Assembly (NCBI GenBank): GCA_050014415.1 | Contig: JBEKDJ010000174.1 | Location: forward strand, 1 to 9,384 | Direction: 5' to 3' | DNA: 9,384 bases | From: JBEKDJ01 sp050014415 | Lineage (GTDB): Bacteria; Desulfobacterota; BSN033; UBA1163 | Shown: piece after piece, positions 1 through 7,500 of the stretch | Layout of the letters: each line of letters opens with the position of its first letter | How positions within the stretch are numbered: position 1 is the stretch's first letter | Program-made: the position numbers and the translations under genes | The notes under the pieces: model-generated | The model's input: the letters and a program-made list of their open reading frames with translations, nothing else | What the model was told of the DNA's origin: nothing | Database searches by the model: none

Positions 1-225
1 TTCTATAGGAACGCCTTCAATGTGGGACTGCCTCTGTTGGAATCTCGTGAGGCGCCGGATGCCATAACGGCAGCTAATGAGTTAGAGATTGATCTCGACA
101 CTGGTGACATCAGAGATCTTTCCCAGAGCAAGTCCTTCAGGGCAAATGCAATTCCGCCATTCATGCAGGAGCTCATTCGAGATGGGGGATTGATGAATCA
201 TTTGGCGAAGAAGCTTAATTTATGA
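1..225 (+). CDS. leuD: 3-isopropylmalate dehydratase small-subunit family protein (LeuD/HacB/DmdB type), C-terminal part
   Basis: Aconitase-superfamily swivel-domain subunit. With a large [4Fe-4S] LeuC-type subunit it would catalyse hydration/dehydration of a 2- or 3-hydroxy acid in the cytoplasm. Only the last 74 residues are present; the frame is open at base 1, so the start and the large subunit lie upstream. The visible part begins FYRNAFNVGLPLLE, the family's conserved segment after the substrate-binding loop. It continues with an ELEIDLDTGDI strand pair and ends in FRANAIPPFMQELIRDGGL, the usual C-terminal helix. The FYRNA...GLP form fits the short LeuD2/HacB class (about 160-170 residues) better than enterobacterial LeuD. 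The substrate cannot be told from this fragment: isopropylmalate, homoaconitate, citramalate and 2,3-dimethylmalate are all handled by close relatives. The GTG at 22 is an internal Val codon and not a start. Family assignment is firm; the symbol is only the default for the family. Confidence 0.85.
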   Translation, partial: FYRNAFNVGLPLLESREAPDAITAANELEIDLDTGDIRDLSQSKSFRANAIPPFMQELIRDGGLMNHLAKKLNL

Positions 226-227
226 AT

Positions 228-266
228 CCCCTCTATTCCCTCTTAAGTTAAGGGGGAATGAAGGGG
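228..266 (+). terminator. Long near-perfect hairpin after leuD-type gene (terminator-like)
   Basis: Bases 228-246 pair with 248-266 around the centre CTTAAGTTAAG. By hand the stem is about 18 bp, with one C/A mismatch (233/261) and two G-T wobbles (241/253 and 234/260); each outer end is a run of four C or four G. It starts 3 bases after the leuD-type stop codon, which suits a transcription terminator or an mRNA 3'-end stabiliser. It is not followed by a T run, so it is not a textbook intrinsic terminator. It could also be a dispersed palindromic repeat. A second small arm pair, GCAGA at 277-281 and TCTGC at 291-295, follows. Confidence 0.5.
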
Positions 267-341
267 GTTCGAGGAAGCAGAGTTAAGAGTTCTGCAAAGG
301 ATAATAAGACAGGTGAGGTGAGGGCAGTATGGAATCCCATC

Positions 342-349
342 GGAGGAGG
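342..349 (+). promoter_or_regulatory. Ribosome binding site that sets the AOR start
   Basis: GGAGGAGG at 342-349 is a strong Shine-Dalgarno match. It lies 7 bases before the ATG at 357 but only 1 base before the ATG at 351, which is too close. The longer frame from the ATG at 258 would start inside the upstream hairpin and has no comparable ribosome binding site. This makes 357 the preferred start. Confidence 0.75.
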
Positions 350-356
350 CATGAGC

Positions 357-2195
357 ATGAAAACAGATAATCAATACTCAATGAAGATTCTCAGAGTCGA
401 TCTCGGTAAAGGTCGGGTAGATATAGAGGAGATCAGTAATGAAACAGCAAGGAAATATGTTGGAGGTACAGGGCTTGGAGCTAAGTATCTCTATGAGGAA
501 GTTCCATCCGGGATTGAATGGTCGGATCCGGAGAACAGGATGATGTGGTTCACCGGCCCCCTGGCGGGTACGCGAGTTTCCGGATCGGGAACATTCTCGA
601 TCATCAGCAAGGGCCCTATGACGAATATGGCGGGCGCTTCTCAGGCGAACGGATTCTTTGGCGCTTTTCTGAGACTCTCGGGCCTAGACGGAATCATTAT
701 CCAGGGGGTGGCAAAAAGGTGGACTCGCATCCACATCCATGACGGCACGGCAGACCTGGTAGATGCCGAGTACTTGACCGGAAAGGACGCCTTTGAGACG
801 GAGGATGCAGTATGCAGGGACATCGGCAAAAGATGTAGCGTCTACTGCATCGGGCCGGGGGGAGAGAACCTGGTGCGCTTTGCAGCAATCGTGGGCGACC
901 ATGGTCATGTCGCGGCCCATAACGGGCTGGGCGCAGTGATGGGCTCTAAGAAGCTCAAAGCCATATCGGTCGAGCGAGGGCAGGCGAAGATACCCGTTGC
1001 AGAACCGGCCAGGCTGTCGCGGTCCGCGAAACAGCTCATTGAGACAGCGATAAAGGCAGATCCCAATCTCGGCAAGTTCGGGACGGCCTTCGCCTTCGAG
1101 GTTTTTACCCCTATTGGCGCGCTGCCCGTCAGGAACTACACGACGAACATCTTCTCCGAGTGGGAAAAGTACAAGGGCGAGTACATACGCAGCCACTTTA
1201 AGGTCAAGAACAGCCCTTGCTGGGCCTGCCGTCAGACCCACGTCGAAACCATAGAGATTACCGAAGGGCCATACAAGGGCTTTAAAGGGGAAGAGCCGGA
1301 GTACGAAGCCCTGGCGGCCATGGGGCCTGTCATTGATCAGAAAGACCCGGCAGCTGCCATCGTGCTTTGTGATCTCGTCGATCGTCTGGGACTCGATTGC
1401 AACGAGACAGGCTATGTCATCGGCTGGATCATGGAATGCTACGAAAAGGGCCTGCTTCAGAAGAAGGACCTTGACGGCATCGAGATGAAGTGGGGCGACC
1501 CAGAGGCTACAGCCGCGATGTTGAAGAAGATTGCTCATCGTGAGGGTTGTGGAAAGCTTTTTGCCGAGGGTGTGAAGAGGGCGGCCGAGACGATTGGTGG
1601 AGGGGCGCTAAGCTGTGCAGTATATACCCTAAAGGGGGCTTCTCCCAGAGGCCACGACCATCGGGGTTATTGGATGGAACTAATCGACACCTGTGTTTCT
1701 AACACGGGCACGATTGAGACGGGTGGGCCTTTGGCAAAACCAGGCGTATTGGGCCTTTCTCCTGTCCAAGACCGATTTGATCCTCTGGGAATGTCGACCC
1801 AGAACGCCAAACTCAACGGAGGCAGACAGTTTGAGGACTGCCTCGGCGTCTGCCGTTTTTGTACGAGTGATTTTAATCTCACGTTGGAATGCTTGAATTC
1901 CATTACTGGGTGGGATTTTACCATTCCTGAAGCAATGGATGTAGGCCGGCGAACGATTAACCAGCTTCGCATGTTCAATTTCCGGCATGGTCTCACAAAG
2001 GAAATGGAAGCGCCGTCCGTTCGTTACGGATCTACGCCCGTTGACGGTCCTGCCAAAGGGATCGGCATAATGCCCCACTGGGATTCGATCCGACGTAACT
2101 ATTACGAGCAGATGGAATGGGACCCAGAGACCGGAAAACCCTTATCCGCGACATTAGAGAAGCTGGGGCTTGGGCATCTTGTGAAGGATTTGTGA
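357..2195 (+). CDS. Aldehyde:ferredoxin oxidoreductase family tungsto/molybdo-pterin enzyme
   Basis: 612 residues from the chosen ATG, within the usual range for the family. Members interconvert aldehydes and carboxylates, or reduce activated acids, with ferredoxin as partner, using a bis-pterin W/Mo centre and one [4Fe-4S] cluster in the cytoplasm. Seen here: an N-terminal pterin-binding domain (about 1-205) with GGTGLGAKYLY, the GPLAGT/SGSGTFS segment and GHVAAHNGLGAVMGSKKLKA; CWAC at 288-291; PEYE at 314-317 holding the likely catalytic Glu; the pterin motif DRLGLD at 342-347; GHDHRG at 432-437 (candidate proton-donor His); and a second pterin/cluster motif DCLGVC at 494-499. In Pyrococcus furiosus AOR the cluster ligands are CxxCxxxC plus one distant Cys; here the third position is His295 (CWACRQTH). 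A leader of 33 residues would be added by the ATG at 258, but ribosome-binding-site position and homology with known N-termini favour 357. The substrate is not evident; the SDR gene follows 93 bases downstream. Confidence 0.92.
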   Translation: MKTDNQYSMKILRVDLGKGRVDIEEISNETARKYVGGTGLGAKYLYEEVPSGIEWSDPENRMMWFTGPLAGTRVSGSGTFSIISKGPMTNMAGASQANGFFGAFLRLSGLDGIIIQGVAKRWTRIHIHDGTADLVDAEYLTGKDAFETEDAVCRDIGKRCSVYCIGPGGENLVRFAAIVGDHGHVAAHNGLGAVMGSKKLKAISVERGQAKIPVAEPARLSRSAKQLIETAIKADPNLGKFGTAFAFEVFTPIGALPVRNYTTNIFSEWEKYKGEYIRSHFKVKNSPCWACRQTHVETIEITEGPYKGFKGEEPEYEALAAMGPVIDQKDPAAAIVLCDLVDRLGLDCNETGYVIGWIMECYEKGLLQKKDLDGIEMKWGDPEATAAMLKKIAHREGCGKLFAEGVKRAAETIGGGALSCAVYTLKGASPRGHDHRGYWMELIDTCVSNTGTIETGGPLAKPGVLGLSPVQDRFDPLGMSTQNAKLNGGRQFEDCLGVCRFCTSDFNLTLECLNSITGWDFTIPEAMDVGRRTINQLRMFNFRHGLTKEMEAPSVRYGSTPVDGPAKGIGIMPHWDSIRRNYYEQMEWDPETGKPLSATLEKLGLGHLVKDL

Positions 2196-2216
2196 GAAAA
2201 AAAGACCGCCAAAAAA

Positions 2217-2246
2217 TCCCCTCCCACTGCAAGCAGCGGGGTATTA
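2217..2246 (+). terminator. Possible weak hairpin/terminator between AOR and SDR genes
   Basis: Just after the AOR stop, an A run (2211-2216) leads into CCCC (2218-2221), an inner CTG/CAG arm pair (2227-2229 with 2234-2236) and GGGG (2238-2241), followed by TATTATTT. The stem is interrupted, so termination may be partial and allow read-through into the SDR gene. The CTGCAAGCAG core next to GGGG could also belong to a dispersed palindromic repeat. Pairing was done by eye. Confidence 0.35.
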
Positions 2247-2274
2247 TTTCTAACGGATTAAATGATAAAGGGAA

Positions 2275-2279
2275 AGGAG
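2275..2279 (+). promoter_or_regulatory. Ribosome binding site that sets the SDR start
   Basis: AGGAG at 2275-2279 lies 9 bases before the ATG at 2289. An in-frame ATG at 2262 precedes this site and has no good Shine-Dalgarno of its own. SDR homology also begins only at residue 4 or so of the shorter form (LKGKVALVTG). Confidence 0.7.
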
Positions 2280-2288
2280 AACCATTCG

Positions 2289-3137
2289 ATGAGCAGTCTT
2301 AAGGGAAAAGTTGCTCTGGTTACTGGAGTGGCAGCCAAGAGGGGCATGGGGCATGGCGTTGCTCTACGATTAGCTGGTGAAGGGGCTAATGTAGTCGTTG
2401 TTGATAAGTATGGAACGCCTCGAAGTCTTTTCCCCGGAGATGAAGGGTGGGGAGGTTTAAATGAGGTGGTTGCCGAAGTCGACTCTTTGGGTAGTAAAGG
2501 ATTGGCTGTAATCGCCGATATCAGCAATAATGAAGAAGTGGACACCGCCGTCGCCAAAGCCATTGGAAGATTTGGCAGGATCGATATACTCGTTCATTGT
2601 GCCGCTATTCGCGGCCCGATGGCAACGCCACTTGTGAAGCTCTCTGAGGGGGAATGGAGGACCGTTCTGGACATCAATCTTACCGGCACATTTTTTATTT
2701 CAACAGCAGTAGCCAAAAATATGGTGGCCAGGGGGGACGGCGGTAAGATCGTCCTTATTTCTTCTTTGGCGGGAAATAGGGGCGTGCCGGGAAGCGGTGC
2801 TTATTGTGCTTCCAAGTGGGGTGTCATAGGACTGGTGAAAACTTTGGCTCTCGAGCTGGCGACATATAAAATAAATGTCAATGCCCTTAATCCCGGCACT
2901 TTTGGGACTCACCTGCGAGACGAAAATTATGCACAACTTGCACAGGCTGAGGGAATCACCCTTAGTGAATTCAGAGAGAGATATGACAAGCAGATGATTG
3001 CAAAAGTACCACTGGGACGGATGGGGACTCCTGAGGATATCTCCGACCTAGTCTTATTTCTGGTCTCTAACCATTCCGGTTACATCACCGGACAGGCCGT
3101 TGACATCTGCGGTGGCTGGGGATTGCTTCAAGGTTAA
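2289..3137 (+). CDS. Short-chain dehydrogenase/reductase (SDR) family oxidoreductase
   Basis: 282 residues: a classical-type cytosolic SDR that would oxidise an alcohol or reduce a ketone/aldehyde with NAD(P)(H). The Rossmann fold starts at VALVTG (8-13). Its glycine motif runs TG-x5-G-x-G (12-21, TGVAAKRGMG), two residues longer than the classical TG-x3-G-x-G. Asp at the end of the second strand (VVVVDK) hints at NAD(H). An HCAA segment stands where NNAG is usual. The catalytic set is Ser159 with Tyr172-CAS-Lys176, with exactly 13 residues between Ser and Tyr. The substrate region (NPGTFGTHL) is followed by a C-terminal SNHSGYITGQAVDICGG strand typical of FabG-like members. A short insertion after the second strand (about GTPRSLFPGDEGWGG) is less usual. 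The substrate is unknown; it lies between the AOR gene and the lyase gene and could act on an intermediate shared with them. It could be loosely called FabG-like, but a fatty-acid role is not supported. Confidence 0.93.
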   Translation: MSSLKGKVALVTGVAAKRGMGHGVALRLAGEGANVVVVDKYGTPRSLFPGDEGWGGLNEVVAEVDSLGSKGLAVIADISNNEEVDTAVAKAIGRFGRIDILVHCAAIRGPMATPLVKLSEGEWRTVLDINLTGTFFISTAVAKNMVARGDGGKIVLISSLAGNRGVPGSGAYCASKWGVIGLVKTLALELATYKINVNALNPGTFGTHLRDENYAQLAQAEGITLSEFRERYDKQMIAKVPLGRMGTPEDISDLVLFLVSNHSGYITGQAVDICGGWGLLQG

Positions 3138-3231
3138 TGAGGAAATTGCTGACCTGGCCTTATTCCTGGTCTCCAATCAGTCCAACTACATCACTAGAGA
3201 AGCAATCAATATCACCGGCGGTGTGAGCTAA
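3133..3231 (+). pseudogene. Orphan C-terminal tail of a second SDR gene
   Basis: Starting around base 3133 and in the +1 frame relative to the SDR gene just ended, the sequence reads VNEEIADLALFLVSN then QSNYITREAINITGGVS and a stop at 3229-3231. This is the last roughly 30 residues of an SDR. Aligned without gaps to the end of the intact SDR (EDISDLVLFLVSN..., bases 3033-3119), 18 of 29 residues and 59 of 87 bases match by hand count. There is no start codon, ribosome binding site, Rossmann fold or catalytic Tyr, so it cannot be a working gene. It is a divergent paralogue whose 5' part was lost, probably by recombination or deletion at the 3' end of its neighbour. Confidence 0.8.
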
Positions 3232-3529
3232 ATGGTTATTGAGGAATCACCCCTCTTTGATAAAGTCGAAAAGATCCGACCACGGGAGGGGCAAGGGGAG
3301 ATTTCCCGATGTTTGTGTCAATTCAATTTTTGGACCCATTATAGATTGGGCCGCGAGGTTTTTCATATAATGTATCAAGGGATATGGCATTGCAGGAGGA
3401 GAGCATGGAACCGGAGGTCATTTCTAATTTTTGAGAAATACAATATGAAAAAGAGGATAGAAGAGAAGACATGGACCTAGGAGTTTCAGAAGGTATGCAT
3501 TGAGAAGGTTATGAGGTTACCAACATATT
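3232..3529 (+). other. Gene-poor stretch before the lyase gene
   Basis: No convincing gene was found in these 298 bases. A frame of 82 codons (3232-3480) is Trp/Arg/Cys-rich, has no recognisable domain and lacks a clear ribosome binding site. Short frames exist: a 9-codon frame at 3405-3434 has GGAGGAG 5 bases upstream, and an 11-codon frame at 3445-3480 has none. The frame containing 3405 can be read onward to about 3540 through two stop codons (3432 and 3501), so an eroded gene is possible but not identifiable. The stretch probably holds the lyase promoter and leader, plus remains of deleted DNA next to the SDR tail. Confidence 0.45.
3366..3371 (+). promoter_or_regulatory. Possible -10 box upstream of the lyase gene
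   Basis: TATAAT at 3366-3371 is a perfect sigma70-type -10 match in an AT-rich patch, about 170 bases before the lyase start. No good -35 box stands at 16-18 bases upstream: GATTGG at 3344-3349 is weak, and TTGGGC at 3346-3351 leaves a spacer of only 14. It could serve the lyase gene with a long leader, or be chance. Confidence 0.3.
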
Positions 3530-3535
3530 AAGGAG
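3530..3535 (+). promoter_or_regulatory. Ribosome binding site for a GTG start
   Basis: AAGGAG at 3530-3535 lies 8 bases before the GTG at 3544. No ATG in the lyase frame lies between this site and conserved family sequence, so the GTG is the best start. Confidence 0.75.
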
Positions 3536-3543
3536 CGCAACTT

Positions 3544-4437
3544 GTGAGAAAAACAACTTTGCTCAGAAAGCTTATCTTGGACCAGAAGATCCTGATCATG
3601 CCGGGAGCCCATAATGCCCTGGCAGCGAAGATCATAGAGCAGGTAGGCTTTAAAGCTGTTACGTTAGGGGGGGCTGCTGCTTCAATTTGTTTATTGGGGA
3701 AGCCTGATGTCTCTTTGCTGACACTCACTGAAATGACGACTCATATCAGAAATGTAGCAGAAGCAGTGGATATTCCTGTCTTCGCTGACGGAGATACAGG
3801 ACATGGCAATGTGACGAATGTGATCAGAACAACATGGGAGTTTGAAAAAGCCGGGGTGGCAGGTTTTTTTATTGAAGATCAACTATTCCCGAAACGATGT
3901 GGACATACAGAAGGAAAACAGGTCATCCCTCCCGAAGAGATGATCCCAAAGATCAAAGCTGCTGTCGATACAAGAATAGATCAGGATCTTGTCATCATGG
4001 CCAGAATAGATTCGCTGGCAATATATGGCCTCGATGACGCCATTGACCGGGCCCATAGGTATCGAGAGGCAGGTGCAGACCTTATCTTCATCGAGGCTCT
4101 TACTTCAAAAGAAGAGATGATCAGAATCAACCGGGAGATCGATGCTCCCATCATGGTTACTCAGATAGAGGGAGGAAAAACACCTCTGCATACCGCAAAA
4201 GAGCTGGAGGAGATGGGATTTGATGTTGTTGCTTATCCGGCTTCCACTTTTTTTGCTGAAGCCTGGGCAGTAGAAAGGCTCATGGAAGAGCTCTATCGCA
4301 CAGGTACCACCCGCAATTATATGGATCAAATGATCCTTTTTGATGATTTGAATAGATGGGTAGGTTTAGAGAAAGTAAGAGAGATTGAAGCCTTTTATTA
4401 TAAGGGGGTCTTAAGCTCGCAAACAAAAACCAAATAG
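3544..4437 (+). CDS. Isocitrate lyase/PEP mutase superfamily lyase (2-methylisocitrate or 2,3-dimethylmalate lyase-like)
   Basis: 297 residues, the usual length for the short lyase branch (PrpB is about 295). These Mg-dependent TIM-barrel enzymes cleave a 2-hydroxy di- or tricarboxylate by retro-aldol reaction, giving pyruvate or glyoxylate plus a second acid. Seen: the N-terminal MPGAHNALAA strand-loop, GGAAAS and the SLLTLTEM helix start; Mg-binding ADGDTGHGN with Asp82 and Asp84; EDQ at 111-113; and the lyase signature KRCGH at 117-121, with Cys119 as the catalytic acid/base. That Cys argues for a true C-C lyase over PEP mutase, oxaloacetase or phosphonopyruvate hydrolase. After the signature comes TEGKQVIPPEEM, where PrpB has a similar gated loop. 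The start is GTG, set by AAGGAG. The aconitase-family subunit at the left edge makes a hydratase-lyase pair plausible (methylcitrate-like or dimethylmalate route), but the two are 3.3 kb apart. The substrate cannot be fixed by eye. Confidence 0.88.
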   Translation: MRKTTLLRKLILDQKILIMPGAHNALAAKIIEQVGFKAVTLGGAAASICLLGKPDVSLLTLTEMTTHIRNVAEAVDIPVFADGDTGHGNVTNVIRTTWEFEKAGVAGFFIEDQLFPKRCGHTEGKQVIPPEEMIPKIKAAVDTRIDQDLVIMARIDSLAIYGLDDAIDRAHRYREAGADLIFIEALTSKEEMIRINREIDAPIMVTQIEGGKTPLHTAKELEEMGFDVVAYPASTFFAEAWAVERLMEELYRTGTTRNYMDQMILFDDLNRWVGLEKVREIEAFYYKGVLSSQTKTK

Positions 4438-4439
4438 GT

Positions 4440-4467
4440 ATCGGTCAACCCTCATGGATTGACCGAT
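4440..4467. terminator. Perfect 9-bp inverted repeat between convergent genes
   Basis: ATCGGTCAA (4440-4448) and TTGACCGAT (4459-4467) pair perfectly around a 10-base loop, in which CC/GG could add two more pairs. It begins 3 bases after the lyase stop and lies 54 bases beyond the stop of the minus-strand gene. Read on the minus strand it is followed within a few bases by a T-rich run (complement of 4419-4434), so it fits an intrinsic terminator for the glutamate-synthase-like gene. On the plus strand the T run is lacking. A bidirectional terminator is the simplest reading. Confidence 0.6.
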
Positions 4468-4520
4468 GGTCTGATGCCGAAGCCTACGTTTCTGTCAATC
4501 ACTATCAGATTATTTTGACT

Positions 4521-7500
4521 TTAGTGGTAGCCTTCCAGTTCTCCTTTTGGGATGATCCATCGGAAGTCCTCGGGGGTGATGGTTGTGAGGTTCCCATCGA
4601 TCTTAGCTGTGAGATGGTTGTTATCTCGAGAGAAGCCAAGAGCGAAAATATTCTCCAGTTTCATCAGGCGGGCCATGACCTCTTCCCACTTTTTGCCATC
4701 GATAGGTTTTGCGACACAACTCTTGTATTGCGCCTCTTCCAATCTCTTCCCAGGGTCATAGAAGATCGCTTCTCCGGAAGAGGCACCTGCTAGGATTTTG
4801 GCTCCACTGTAAGGGGAGTCCATTCGACGGAGCACTCCGTCGTATCCCCGGAAGAGGCCGAGCATAATCAATGATCCACCCATCAAGGCCTGGCAGAGGT
4901 GCTCGTATGCGGTGCCCACAATGCTAACCTCTAGGCCTGGGCCTCGAGGATCGCTTACCGCACAGACCCATCCGCGGTCTACGACGTTGCCAAGGATGTT
5001 GAATGTTCCTCCCTTTGCAGAATATCCTGTTACTTTTCCCACATCACCGTGGATCTCAAGTGTTCCAGAATGCATGACCATTCCGGTGAAGTTCTGGGCA
5101 TGGCCATGGACACGAACCAGGGCTCCCATATTGAATGCGCCACAGTATTCACCCGGGCTTCCGTAGACGTCAACTGTTGTGTCGAGGGTGAGACCGGCCC
5201 CCATGCCCATGCCAATTCCCCGCTGTCCCTCCGCCCTGTAAACGATGAATCTTCTCCACCCCATCCGATGGGCATGATCCAGAAAACAGCTCAGAACCCG
5301 AAGAGGATCGATCCCTTCAGGTCGAAAACCACGGCTGTCAACGACTAGAACTTGTTCTATTCCTTCAGGCTTCTCAAGCTTGCCAGCAGTGGCGTGGCTT
5401 ACCCGAACGATCCCATTTTCGCCGTTCACGCGATCCAAGGCCGAGTTAATATGGTCTTGGAGGATATGTTGAAGGGTCCCTCTATCTTTATTTCCGGTCT
5501 CCCAGCCGGGCAAATAGTCATAGATTCGGGTCAGCTCCCTAACCGCTTGGATAGTTGAAAAGCTCCTTGTTATCTGTTCCAAAGCTGCCTTGAACTCGCC
5601 AAAACCCCATCGGGATAGCCGATCACGGATAAAGACCGCGGCATCGGATTCCGTCGCCATTTCCCCAATTCTCCCAGTTCCTATGCTACCTGCTACGGAG
5701 GGGATCGTCTCTGAGGAAGGATATGTGCCGTGGGGGATATCCAGCCGTTGGCCGAATTTGTCTAACACCTCGTGGCCTGTGATCTTTCCTTTCTCGTCGT
5801 AAAAGACCCTGCTCACCATGCCGGTGTTGACTGTAAAAATCAAAGGGGGAACAGTGCTTCGCATGATCCCCAGACGGTAAAGCTCCTGTATTCCAGCATC
5901 GCTTCCCTGTTTCTCAGAACAGATGATGCTCACGAAATTCTCTCCGTCGTCATAAAGCATCGCCACATTGGGCCGAAGCAAGGACGGGTCTATAATATCC
6001 AATCTTTCAATCACCCGACGATAGGGATCGATACGGCCGCAAAGGTATTGATACGGGCCATCCGGGGCACTTTCCAACTCTACCTCCTGGATATGCTCGA
6101 AGCGGTCCTTTATCTCAGGAGGCAATTGGGTTAGCTTCCACCCTGTCGTAGGTGAGAAGGATTCAACAAGAGCGTCGAAAGGATAACGCAGGTATTGGCT
6201 GAGCAGATGAAGCTTGAGGGATGCCACTGCCGTATCGGTCTGGGCCAACGGTGTCAAGTTGAACTGTGAGACTCGATTCAGCATCGTGCGGTAGTTCGTC
6301 GTCTCGCCATTGTGGGTCAGAGCTGTGTGAAGCTCAGCAAAGGGGTGGGCATTCATCTGGTCCACTACAGAACCAGTGGCCAGCCGCCGATGGATGACAT
6401 TCACCGGCGCTTCAGGAAGCTCCCATGGAATTTGCCGACCATCGCTCTTCCAGCAGCCGGAGTTCTTACCACACGACATGACTGCCGCCTTCTTCTGCGA
6501 AGCCTCTGCGTAGTTCTCCCGTGTAATCTTGCGGGAGAGGCGGTAAATATATTCGTCTTCAGCCTCCTGGAGGAATTCGGTGCGATCTCTATAGTTTTCT
6601 TCTGTCAGATCCGGGTAGCGCATCTGACGCGGTGGCCAGACGGGATCCTTCAGCAGGTCATTCTCTATGAACCGATGCAGCTCTTCCCGTCGCACCCGGA
6701 CAAAGAATCGGAATACATCACCCGGGTCCTTCTCGCCGAAGAGGCGGAAATCCTGTTCGTGACCTTCCTGATCGAGCCGATAAAGAATGCGGCATTTCTC
6801 CAGGTCGCCATTGAAATCATCCAGTTCAAGCCCCGTAAAATATTGGTTAGAGAGTTCTTTCATGATGTGGCGACGTTTGGCCAAGACCTCCTGCCTGGCT
6901 CGCCGACGAATTTCTACTGGATCGATATCAGGTTCTCTCGAAGTGTACTCCTGCTCCACGTCGGATTGAAGGACAGCCTTGACTAAGACATGCAGGGCAT
7001 ACTGATCCATATGAAGGGGGTAACAGCCTCCTTTCCAGATGCCAACGCCATCCATGCCACGGTTAGCCATCCGATCAAGAATTAGGTCCATCACATGGCT
7101 CGGGATGAAATGGTTGGAGACAATTGCAGCGACTCCGCAATCCGAGGGAGCTGGCATCGGATTGGCTGCTGCTTGCTGCGGGGCTTCTCCTGGCCTGTCA
7201 AGAGGGCGAGCCAACGAAGTTTCAGCCCTGCGACGCCGACGCTCTCGGACCCTCTCCTCGAGCAGCGGCCATTCAATACACTCATAATGGCCCCGCAGTT
7301 CTCTGATGTCTTTCATGCCCAGAGCCGCAAGGGCCCTAGTCGTCTGAGCTTGGAGAATTGCACGAAAGTTGATGATCTGCTGGGTATTGATCTCGACATC
7401 ACGTAGCAGCTGCATTCTTGGCTCAATGGTGGAGATGCCGCTTCGGCATCCAGATTCACAGTTGCGGTCCCGAACACAGCCGATGGCCACGAGGTCTGCG

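Noticed and set aside
258..356. 33-residue N-terminal extension of the AOR protein
   Set aside because: Its ATG lies inside the long hairpin, has no suitable ribosome binding site, and the added residues do not resemble AOR N-termini. The ATG at 357 is well placed after GGAGGAGG.
684..1538. 284-codon open frame on the minus strand
   Set aside because: It lies fully antisense to the AOR gene, has no recognisable domain and is rich in residues expected from reverse reading of a coding strand; a shadow frame.
3249..3298. CCCCTC ... GAGGGG arms
   Set aside because: Six-base arms about 30 bases apart in purine/pyrimidine-skewed sequence; too weak to call a structure.
3232..3480. 82-codon frame after the SDR relic
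   Set aside because: There is no domain, an odd composition (many Trp, Arg, Cys) and no convincing Shine-Dalgarno; most likely chance.
3384..3543. Eroded gene readable through two stop codons (frame of 3405)
   Set aside because: The read-through sequence looks protein-like in places but matches no family I recognise, and the stretch is too short to tell decay from chance.
6312..6986. 224-codon open frame on the plus strand
   Set aside because: It is antisense to the amidotransferase region of the glutamate-synthase-like gene, with no domain or ribosome binding site.
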